Origin: Streptomyces sp. NBC_01241
Lineage (GTDB): Bacteria > Actinomycetota > Actinomycetes > Streptomycetales > Streptomycetaceae
Assembly: GCF_041435435.1 (NCBI RefSeq)
Contig: NZ_CP108494.1
Span: 6,358,501 to 6,422,500, forward strand
Length of the DNA stretch: 64,000 nucleotides
Direction of reading: 5' to 3'
Shown here one piece after another: positions 57,474 to 64,000 of the stretch; positions within the stretch are counted from its first letter, which is position 1; every line of letters begins with the position of its first letter. A program made the position numbers and the translations under genes. The notes beneath the pieces are model-generated. The model had not been told where the DNA came from and ran no database searches. It was given only the letters and a program-made list of their open reading frames with translations.

Positions 57474-59444
57474 ATGACGAAGCCATCCCTCTCCGATCTC
57501 CTGCACGCCGCCGTGACCGCCGTCGGCGGTACGGAACGGCCTGGCCAGGCCGCCATGGCCACGGCTGTTGCCGAGGCTGTCGACGACAACGCCCATCTGC
57601 TCGTCCAGGCCGGTACCGGCACGGGCAAGTCCCTCGGCTACCTGGTGCCCGCGCTGGCGCACGGGGAGCGCGTCGTCGTGGCCACGGCGACCCTGGCGTT
57701 GCAACGCCAGCTCGTGGAGCGCGACCTTCCGCGTACGGTCGACGCCCTGCATCCGCTGCTGCGCAGACGTCCCCAGTTCGCCATGCTCAAGGGCCGGTCG
57801 AACTACCTCTGCCTTCACCGGCTCCATGAAGGTGCGCCGCAGGACGAGGAGGAGGGGCTCTTCGACCAGTTCGAGGCCGCGGCCCCGTCGAGCAAGCTCG
57901 GTCAGGATCTCCTACGCCTGCGGGACTGGTCGGACGAGACCGAGAGCGGCGACCGTGACGACCTCACCCCGGGCGTCTCCGACCGTGCCTGGGCGCAGAT
58001 CTCGGTGTCCTCCCGCGAATGCCTGGGCGCAAGCAAGTGCGCGTACGGCGCGGAGTGCTTCGCGGAGCTGGCCCGCGAGCGTGCCAAGCTCGCCGACGTC
58101 GTCGTCACCAATCACGCCCTCCTCGCCATCGACGCCATCGAAGGCGCTCCGGTGCTCCCGCAGCACGAGGTTCTGATCGTCGACGAGGCGCACGAGCTGG
58201 TCTCCAGGGTCACCGGAGTCGCCACCGGCGAGCTCACCCCCGGCCAGGTCAACCGCGCCGTGCGCCGCGCGGCCAAGCTGGTCAACGAGAAGGCCGCCGA
58301 CGCCCTGCAGACCGCGTCGGAGGGCTTCGAGCGGGTGATGGAGCTGGCGCTGCCCGGCCGTCTGGAGGAGGTCCCCGAGGACCTCGGCTACGCACTGCTG
58401 GCGCTTCGCGACGCAGCGCGTACGGTGATCTCATCCATCGGCGCCTCCCGCGACAAGTCCGTCCAGGACGAGGACGCCGTCCGCAAGCAGGCCCTGGCGG
58501 CGGTGGAGACGATTCATGGCGTCGCCGAACGCATCACCCAGGGCTCGGAGTACGACGTCGTCTGGTACGAGCGGCACGACCGTTTCGGCGCGTCCGTGCG
58601 GGTCGCCCCGCTCTCCGTCTCCGGATTGCTGCGCGAGAAGCTCTTCACCGAACGGTCCGTCGTCCTCACCTCGGCCACGCTCAAGCTCGGCGGGGATTTC
58701 AACGGAGTGGGGGCGTCGCTCGGACTCGCTCCCGAAGGCACCACGGGCGACGACGTTCCGCAGTGGAAGGGGCTCGACGTAGGGTCGCCCTTCGACTACC
58801 CGAAGCAGGGCATCCTGTACGTCGCCAGGCATCTGGCCACGCCGGGTCGCGAGGGTTCCCGCACCGACATGCTGGACGAGCTCGCCGAGCTGGTGGAAGC
58901 GGCGGGCGGGCGCACCCTGGGACTGTTCTCGTCCATGCGGGCGGCCCAGGCCGCCGCCGAGGAACTGCGCGGCCGGCTCGACAAGCCGATCCTGCTGCAG
59001 GGCGAGGAGACCCTCGGAGAGCTGATCAAGAACTTCGCGGCCGATCCCGAGACCTGCCTCTTCGGCACGCTGTCGCTCTGGCAGGGCGTCGATGTGCCCG
59101 GTGCCGGCTGCCAGCTGGTGGTCATGGACCGGATCCCGTTCCCACGCCCCGACGACCCGCTGATGAGCGCACGCCAGAAGGCGGTCGAGGAGGCCGGTGG
59201 CAATGGGTTCATGGCTGTCGCGGCGACGCACGCCGCGCTGCTGATGGCTCAGGGCGCCGGCCGACTGGTCCGGGCCACGGGCGACAAGGGAGTCGTCGCG
59301 GTGCTCGATCCGCGGCTGGCCAACGCCCGGTACGGCAGCTATCTGCGAGCCTCGCTGCCCGACTTCTGGTACACCACCGACCGCAACCAGGCGCGCCGCT
59401 CACTCGCCGCCATCGACGCGACGGCCAAGGCCAACGGCCAGTAG
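57474..59444 (+). CDS. dinG: DinG-family ATP-dependent DNA helicase
   Basis: A 656-residue XPD-like 5'-3' helicase. Walker A QAGTGTGKSLGY near residue 46, DEAH box IVDEAHELVSRV near 238, a four-cysteine Fe-S cluster region (NYLCLHR, then ECLGASKC and AECFAEL), motif TSATLKLGG, and a C-terminal QGAGRLVR motif VI. Family roles include resolving R-loops, D-loops and G-quadruplexes. It converges on lexA; no LexA box was seen in the 50 bp before it. Confidence 0.93.
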   Translation: MTKPSLSDLLHAAVTAVGGTERPGQAAMATAVAEAVDDNAHLLVQAGTGTGKSLGYLVPALAHGERVVVATATLALQRQLVERDLPRTVDALHPLLRRRPQFAMLKGRSNYLCLHRLHEGAPQDEEEGLFDQFEAAAPSSKLGQDLLRLRDWSDETESGDRDDLTPGVSDRAWAQISVSSRECLGASKCAYGAECFAELARERAKLADVVVTNHALLAIDAIEGAPVLPQHEVLIVDEAHELVSRVTGVATGELTPGQVNRAVRRAAKLVNEKAADALQTASEGFERVMELALPGRLEEVPEDLGYALLALRDAARTVISSIGASRDKSVQDEDAVRKQALAAVETIHGVAERITQGSEYDVVWYERHDRFGASVRVAPLSVSGLLREKLFTERSVVLTSATLKLGGDFNGVGASLGLAPEGTTGDDVPQWKGLDVGSPFDYPKQGILYVARHLATPGREGSRTDMLDELAELVEAAGGRTLGLFSSMRAAQAAAEELRGRLDKPILLQGEETLGELIKNFAADPETCLFGTLSLWQGVDVPGAGCQLVVMDRIPFPRPDDPLMSARQKAVEEAGGNGFMAVAATHAALLMAQGAGRLVRATGDKGVVAVLDPRLANARYGSYLRASLPDFWYTTDRNQARRSLAAIDATAKANGQ

Positions 59445-59500
59445 CCCGTCCGCCCCGGTGTCCGATGTCCGTGGACCCGGGGCGGACGATGGCACAGGCA

Positions 59501-59535
59501 GGGCCCCGGGATCGGCGCAGTGGATCCCGGGGCCC
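59501..59535. terminator. Bidirectional terminator between dinG and lexA
   Basis: GGGCCCCGGGATC pairs perfectly with GATCCCGGGGCCC (13 bp, 9-nt loop) in the convergent spacer. Confidence 0.85.
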
Positions 59536-59554
59536 GGTCGGAGCCGGCGAGTCA

Positions 59555-60349
59555 TCACACCCGCCGCAACACCGCCACCACCTTGCCGAGGATCGTCGCC
59601 TCGTCGCCAGGGATCGGCTGGTACGCGGAGTTGTGGGGGAGCAGCCACACATGGCCGTCCTCCCGCTTGAAGCGCTTGACCGTGGCCTCGCCGTCCAGCA
59701 TGGCTGCCACGATGTCGCCGTTCTCCGCGACGGGCTGGCGGCGCACGGTGACCCAGTCGCCGTCGCAGATCGCCGCCTCGATCATCGAGTCACCGACGAC
59801 CTTGAGGACGAACAGCTCACCGTCACCGACCAGCTGGCGGGGCAGCGGGAAGACGTCCTCGACCGATTCCTCGGCGAGGATCGGGCCACCCGCTGCGATC
59901 CGGCCGACGAGCGGCACGTACGACGCCGCGGGCTTCCCGGTCGTATCGGTGGGCTGCGAGCTGGGCTGGTCCGAGCCACGGACCTCGTACGCCCGGGGGC
60001 GATGGGGATCGCGACGAAGGAAGCCCTTGCGCTCCAGGGCCATCAGCTGATGGGCGACGGAGGACGTGCTGGACAGGCCCACTGCCTGACCGATCTCCCG
60101 CATCGAGGGCGGGTACCCGCGCCGCTGCACGGAATCCCGGATCACCTCGATCACGCGCCGCTGCCGGTCCGTGAGCCCCGAGCTGTCCGCCCGGATTCCT
60201 GGAGGTCGGCCGGGTAGCGAGCGCGCTGGGCGCACGGGTTCCGGCCCCTCCGTGTTCGTGACTGAGTCATTCATGGCATGCACCGGCTCGAGTCGGCTCT
60301 GGGAGCGGTCCTGGGCAGTGATGGTGGCACTGTCTGCGGTGGTGGTCAC
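59555..60349 (-). CDS. lexA: SOS repressor LexA
   Basis: A 264-residue repressor from GTG 60349 (GAGAGGGG upstream). The winged helix is LTDRQRRVIEVIRDSVQRRG...STSSVAHQL at about 58-110. The S24 domain has the self-cleavage Ala-Gly in GRIAAGGPI, catalytic Ser in VVGDSMIEAAI and Lys in EATVKRFKRE. The N-terminal 55 residues are an extension typical of Streptomyces. An SOS-like box lies 64 bp upstream, so it autoregulates; RecA filaments trigger its cleavage. Confidence 0.96.
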   Translation of the reverse strand: MTTTADSATITAQDRSQSRLEPVHAMNDSVTNTEGPEPVRPARSLPGRPPGIRADSSGLTDRQRRVIEVIRDSVQRRGYPPSMREIGQAVGLSSTSSVAHQLMALERKGFLRRDPHRPRAYEVRGSDQPSSQPTDTTGKPAASYVPLVGRIAAGGPILAEESVEDVFPLPRQLVGDGELFVLKVVGDSMIEAAICDGDWVTVRRQPVAENGDIVAAMLDGEATVKRFKREDGHVWLLPHNSAYQPIPGDEATILGKVVAVLRRV

Positions 60350-60412
60350 GTCGGCCCCTCTCGAATGGTCTCCCTAGCTGGACAACGGTAGTAGCTTTCG
60401 AAAGGTTGCGCC

Positions 60413-60424
60413 AAACACACGTTC
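60413..60424. promoter_or_regulatory. LexA box of lexA
   Basis: On the minus strand GAACGTGTGTTT, one mismatch from GAAC-N4-GTTC, 64 bp before the lexA start, giving autoregulation. Confidence 0.75.
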
Positions 60425-60796
60425 GAGTGAAAAACTAATAAAAGTCTGTCGTGTGTTCACTGCTGGGTGTATGCGCGATGCGAAGGCGGCCGGGGCCCCC
60501 TTCGGGGCCGGCCGGTCGGACCGACCGGTTGGCTCGGGCGGTCGGCCCGGGTGGCGATCCGGCTCATTACGCTAGCGTCCGCCGGTGCGTCGTCGCCACG
60601 CGGGGTGTCCTTCCGGTCGACGCCCGGGGGGCGAGAAGGGTGCGGTCCGGTTCCGGTGGGGGGGGTGTCGGGGTTCGACAGGTGGGGCCCCGACAACCTG
60701 GCAGCCGCGCGGTTCCCGTAACCTCGTGGTCGGCCGTACGCTGCCTGCTGGCCGCCCGCGACGCGCGACACGCGCCGGGGCCGAATGTGCGACCAA
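60425..60796. other. Long lexA-nrdR spacer with palindromes, no gene seen
   Basis: No supported gene. It contains a near-perfect hairpin CCGGTCGG-A-CCGACCGG (60512-60528), a neighbouring GGGGCC/GGCCCC stem (about 60489-60510) and a GTCGGGG/CCCCGAC stem near 60669-60694. These may separate the two divergent promoters. I looked for a cobalamin riboswitch and did not find its conserved boxes. Confidence 0.4.
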
Positions 60797-60812
60797 ACCC
60801 AAGATCTAGTGG
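60797..60812. promoter_or_regulatory. NrdR box 1 upstream of nrdR-nrdJ
   Basis: ACCCAAGATCTAGTGG matches 12 of 16 positions of the NrdR consensus ACACWATATATWGTGT as I remember it. Confidence 0.6.
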
Positions 60813-60827
60813 TTGGATTGCTCCAGC

Positions 60828-60843
60828 CGCCCAGAAGTTGTGG
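60828..60843. promoter_or_regulatory. NrdR box 2 (degenerate) upstream of nrdR-nrdJ
   Basis: CGCCCAGAAGTTGTGG starts exactly 31 bp after box 1, a spacing of three helical turns as described for NrdR box pairs. It matches the consensus at only about half the positions, mostly in the right arm. Confidence 0.4.
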
Positions 60844-60954
60844 TCCCCGGTCCGCCGGGAGTGCGGCCATCGCCTATGCTTGAGACTGCTTCGAGGGGCC
60901 CTGGCGGGCCCTGAAGAGGCCATTCAGTCGTGCTGTGAAGGAGGGTTGGGAGCT

Positions 60955-61467
60955 ATGCACTGCCCCTTCTGCAGGCACCCCGACAGCCGGGTCGTCGACA
61001 GTCGCACCACCGATGACGGCACGTCGATCCGCCGTCGCCGTCAGTGCCCCGACTGCTCCCGCCGCTTCACGACGGTGGAGACCTGCTCGCTGATGGTGGT
61101 CAAGCGCAGCGGTGTGACCGAACCCTTCAGTCGTATCAAGGTCATCTCCGGCGTGCGCAAGGCATGCCAGGGGCGGCCGGTCACCGAGGACGCCCTCGCC
61201 AAGCTCGGCCAGCGGGTCGAGGAGGCGGTGCGCGCCACCGGCAGCGCCGAGCTGACCACCCATGACGTGGGTCTGGCCATCCTCGGCCCCCTGCAGGAAC
61301 TCGACCTCGTCGCGTACCTGCGTTTCGCGTCCGTGTACCGGGCGTTCGACACACTTGAGGACTTCGAGGCCGCCATCGCGGAACTCCGCGAGCGGCGGTC
61401 TCCCGTGGAGGAACGCGGGACCGGCGAGACCCTTGAGGTCCCCGTGCCCGCCGTCGCCGCCGACTGA
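60955..61467 (+). CDS. nrdR: Transcriptional repressor NrdR
   Basis: A 170-residue ATP/dATP-sensing repressor of ribonucleotide reductase genes. ATG 60955 (MHCPFCRHPDSRVVDSR) with AGGAGG-like GGAGGG upstream. The zinc ribbon uses CPFC and CPDC; the ATP-cone domain (about 49-139) begins VVKRSGVTEPFSRIKV. The first gene of the nrdR-nrdJ unit; two NrdR-like boxes lie before it. Confidence 0.97.
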   Translation: MHCPFCRHPDSRVVDSRTTDDGTSIRRRRQCPDCSRRFTTVETCSLMVVKRSGVTEPFSRIKVISGVRKACQGRPVTEDALAKLGQRVEEAVRATGSAELTTHDVGLAILGPLQELDLVAYLRFASVYRAFDTLEDFEAAIAELRERRSPVEERGTGETLEVPVPAVAAD

Positions 61468-61626
61468 ACGACACCGGCCGGTGGGCACGGGTCCGTGGAT
61501 CGGCGGCAGGCGGCTGTATAGACCTGCTCCGGGTGCTGTGCGCGGCACACGGAGTATCAGAGACAGACTGTGCCCCGGGAAGTTCTGGGCACTTCAGGGC
61601 GTTTTTGCCCACATATGGGAGGCGGC

Positions 61627-64000
61627 ATGACAGAGACGGCGAGCGGCCCGGCACGAGGTTCCCGAGCCAAGGGATCCAAGTCGAGCAAGGGTCTGCGTAT
61701 CGAGCGCATCCACACCACCCCCGGCGTGCATCCGTACGACGAGGTGACGTGGGAGCGCCGTGACGTCGTCATGACCAACTGGCGCGACGGTTCGATCAAC
61801 TTCGAACAGCGTGGCGTCGAGTTCCCCGACTTCTGGTCGGTGAACGCGGTCAACATCGTCACCAGCAAGTACTTCCGCGGGGCTGTCGGCACCCCGCAGC
61901 GCGAGACCGGTCTGCGACAGCTCATCGACCGGATCGTGAAGACGTACCGCAGGGCCGGCGAGGACCACGGCTACTTCGCCTCTCCCGCAGACGCCGAGAT
62001 CTTCGAGCACGAGCTGGCGTACGCCCTCCTGCACCAGATCTTCAGCTTCAACTCGCCGGTCTGGTTCAACGTCGGTACGCCCCAGCCGCAGCAGGTCTCG
62101 GCCTGCTTCATCCTGGCCGTCGACGACTCCATGGAGTCGATCCTCGACTGGTACAAGGAAGAGGGCATGATCTTCAAGGGCGGCTCCGGCGCCGGCCTGA
62201 ACCTCTCCCGTATCCGCTCCTCCAAGGAACTGCTGTCCTCCGGTGGCAACGCCTCCGGACCGGTCTCCTTCATGCGCGGCGCCGACGCCTCCGCCGGAAC
62301 GATCAAGTCCGGTGGCGCCACCCGACGCGCGGCCAAGATGGTCATTCTCGATGTCGACCACCCCGACATCGAGAACTTCATCGAGACCAAGGTGAAGGAA
62401 GAGGAGAAGATCCGCGCCCTGCGCGACGCGGGCTTCGACATGGACCTGGGCGGCGACGACATCACGTCCGTCCAGTACCAGAACGCCAACAACTCGGTCC
62501 GCGTGAACGACGAGTTCATGAAGGCCGTCGAGTCCGGCGGCAAGTTCGGGCTGCGTGCCCGGATGACCGGTGACGTCATCGAAGAGGTCGAGGCGAAGTC
62601 CCTCTTCCGTAAGATGGCCGAGGCCGCCTGGGCCTGCGCCGACCCGGGCATCCAGTACGACGACACGATCAACCAGTGGCACACCTGCCCGGAGTCCGGC
62701 CGGATCAACGGCTCGAACCCGTGCAGCGAGTACATGCACCTGGACAACACCTCGTGCAACCTGGCCTCGCTGAACCTGATGAAGTTCCTCAAGGACGACG
62801 GCAAGGGCAAGCAGTCCTTCGAGTCCGAGCGCTTCGCCAAGGTCGTCGAGCTGGTCATCACCGCGATGGACATCTCCATCTGCTTCGCCGACTTCCCGAC
62901 GCAGAAGATCGGCGAGAACACTCGCGCCTTCCGCCAGCTGGGCATCGGTTACGCCAACCTCGGCGCCCTGCTGATGGCGACCGGCCACGCGTACGACAGC
63001 GACGGCGGCCGCGCCCTCGCCGGTGCCATCACCTCGCTGATGACCGGCACCTCGTACAAGCGTTCCGCGGAGCTCGCGGCGGTCGTCGGCCCGTACGACG
63101 GCTACGCCCGCAACGCCGAGCCGCACCAGCGCGTCATGAAGCAGCACGCCGATGCGAACGCCGCGGCCGTCCACATGGACGACCTGGACAACTCGATCTG
63201 GGCCGCCGCGACGGAGGCCTGGCAGGACGTCATCCGCCTCGGCGCGAAGAACGGTTTCCGCAACGCGCAGGCCTCGGTCATCGCACCCACCGGCACCATC
63301 GGTCTCGCGATGTCCTGCGACACCACCGGCCTTGAGCCCGACCTCGCCCTGGTCAAGTTCAAGAAGCTGGTCGGCGGCGGCTCGATGCAGATCGTCAACG
63401 GCACCGTCCCGCAGGCCCTGCGCCGCCTGGGCTACCAGGAGGAGCAGATCGAGGCGATCGTCGCCCACATCGCCGAGCACGGCAATGTGATCGACGCCCC
63501 CGGTCTCAAGGCCGAGCACTACGAGGTCTTCGACTGCGCGATGGGCGAGCGTTCCATCTCCGCGATGGGCCATGTGCGCATGATGGCCGCTATCCAGCCG
63601 TGGATCTCCGGCGCGCTCTCCAAGACGGTCAACCTGCCGGAGACGGCCACCGTCGAGGACGTCGAAGAGGTCTACTTCGAGGCGTGGAAGATGGGCGTCA
63701 AGGCGCTCGCGATCTACCGCGACAACTGCAAGGTCGGGCAGCCGCTCTCCGCGAAGACCAAGGAGAAGGGAAAGCCCGCAACGGATGCAGTCACGGCCAA
63801 GGCCGAGGACACCATCCGCAGCGCGGTCGAGAAGGTCGTCGAGTACCGCCCGGTCCGCAAGCGCCTCCCCAAGGGCCGTCCCGGCATCACCACCTCCTTC
63901 ACGGTGGGCGGCGCCGAGGGCTACATGACCGCCAATTCCTACCCGGACGACGGTCTCGGCGAGGTCTTCCTGAAGATGTCCAAGCAGGGCTCCACCCTCG
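61627..64000 (+). CDS. nrdJ: Class II (adenosylcobalamin-dependent) ribonucleotide reductase, 5' part
   Basis: The first 791 codons of NrdJ; the gene runs off the right edge. ATG 61627 with GGGAGG upstream. Active-site residues seen: Cys in QVSACFILAVDD, the radical-site motif NPCSEYMHLDN (Asn, Cys, Glu) and the catalytic dimanganese-free class II architecture with no partner subunit nearby. Segment GGSGAGLNLSRIRSS and PTGTIGLAMSCDTTG are typical of the vitamin B12-dependent family. It supplies deoxynucleotides independent of oxygen and is co-transcribed with nrdR, 159 bp upstream. Confidence 0.97.
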   Translation, partial: MTETASGPARGSRAKGSKSSKGLRIERIHTTPGVHPYDEVTWERRDVVMTNWRDGSINFEQRGVEFPDFWSVNAVNIVTSKYFRGAVGTPQRETGLRQLIDRIVKTYRRAGEDHGYFASPADAEIFEHELAYALLHQIFSFNSPVWFNVGTPQPQQVSACFILAVDDSMESILDWYKEEGMIFKGGSGAGLNLSRIRSSKELLSSGGNASGPVSFMRGADASAGTIKSGGATRRAAKMVILDVDHPDIENFIETKVKEEEKIRALRDAGFDMDLGGDDITSVQYQNANNSVRVNDEFMKAVESGGKFGLRARMTGDVIEEVEAKSLFRKMAEAAWACADPGIQYDDTINQWHTCPESGRINGSNPCSEYMHLDNTSCNLASLNLMKFLKDDGKGKQSFESERFAKVVELVITAMDISICFADFPTQKIGENTRAFRQLGIGYANLGALLMATGHAYDSDGGRALAGAITSLMTGTSYKRSAELAAVVGPYDGYARNAEPHQRVMKQHADANAAAVHMDDLDNSIWAAATEAWQDVIRLGAKNGFRNAQASVIAPTGTIGLAMSCDTTGLEPDLALVKFKKLVGGGSMQIVNGTVPQALRRLGYQEEQIEAIVAHIAEHGNVIDAPGLKAEHYEVFDCAMGERSISAMGHVRMMAAIQPWISGALSKTVNLPETATVEDVEEVYFEAWKMGVKALAIYRDNCKVGQPLSAKTKEKGKPATDAVTAKAEDTIRSAVEKVVEYRPVRKRLPKGRPGITTSFTVGGAEGYMTANSYPDDGLGEVFLKMSKQGSTL

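Noticed and set aside
60425..60954. Cobalamin riboswitch before nrdR-nrdJ
   Set aside because: Considered because NrdJ needs adenosylcobalamin, but the conserved B12 box and core helices were not found; NrdR-type sites explain the region better.

Overview
The window is high-GC actinobacterial DNA, almost certainly a Streptomyces chromosome. Nearly every gene has strong G/C at third codon positions, GTG starts are common, and the gene order matches my recollection of the Streptomyces core block from lhr through recA-recX, gluABCD, miaB-miaA-dapF, rshA and hflX to dinG/lexA/nrdR/nrdJ (roughly SCO5760-SCO5805 of S. coelicolor). No tRNA, rRNA or CRISPR was seen.

Region by region. (1) 1-13.3 kb: the tail of a possible membrane protein built of 33-bp repeats, an SDR oxidoreductase, a Nei-type DNA glycosylase, the large helicase Lhr, an AraC regulator with an AzlC/AzlD branched-chain amino-acid exporter, an intact IS1380-family element (9089-10757) with a 5-bp target duplication, an alpha/alpha-toroid-like protein, a DUF3046 protein and an AI-2E permease. 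(2) 13.3-18.3 kb: an accessory island between the AI-2E gene and recA. It holds a small Tn7-like element (13428-15695) with TGT...ACA ends, a 5-bp TCAGG target duplication and four copies of a 20-bp end repeat. The element carries a TnsA-like endonuclease and a TetR/SnoaL pair but no TnsB or TnsC. Beside it lie a truncated methyltransferase, a caspase-like plus helical-repeat protein and two small ORFs. (3) 18.3-31.1 kb: recA-recX behind a LexA box, an IclR regulator next to decayed hydantoinase fragments, two DHA2 drug-efflux pumps with MarR and TetR regulators, a DUF6197 protein, a cysteine dioxygenase-rhodanese operon preceded by a cysteine-rich leader peptide, and an FAD monooxygenase. (4) 31.3-37.1 kb: the gluABCD glutamate ABC transporter and the divergent gluR-gluK two-component system. 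(5) 37.1-50.8 kb: a TAXI binding protein, miaB, a LigB-like protein, an antitoxin-like protein, miaA, dapF, a RelA/SpoT homologue (rshA), an M1 peptidase, hflX and a trypsin-like lipoprotein. (6) 51.1-57.4 kb: a four-gene NRPS-independent siderophore cluster. (7) 57.5-64 kb: dinG, lexA, nrdR and the start of nrdJ.

Functionally, recA-recX, lexA and dinG form the SOS/DNA-repair group; LexA-type boxes are visible before recA and lexA. nrdR-nrdJ is the class II ribonucleotide reductase unit, with a NrdR-like box pair 31 bp apart. miaB and miaA act together on the tRNA base at A37. The most interesting non-core structures are the TnsA-carrying mini-element, the cysteine-codon leader before the dioxygenase, and exact in-frame tandem duplications inside the second siderophore synthetase.
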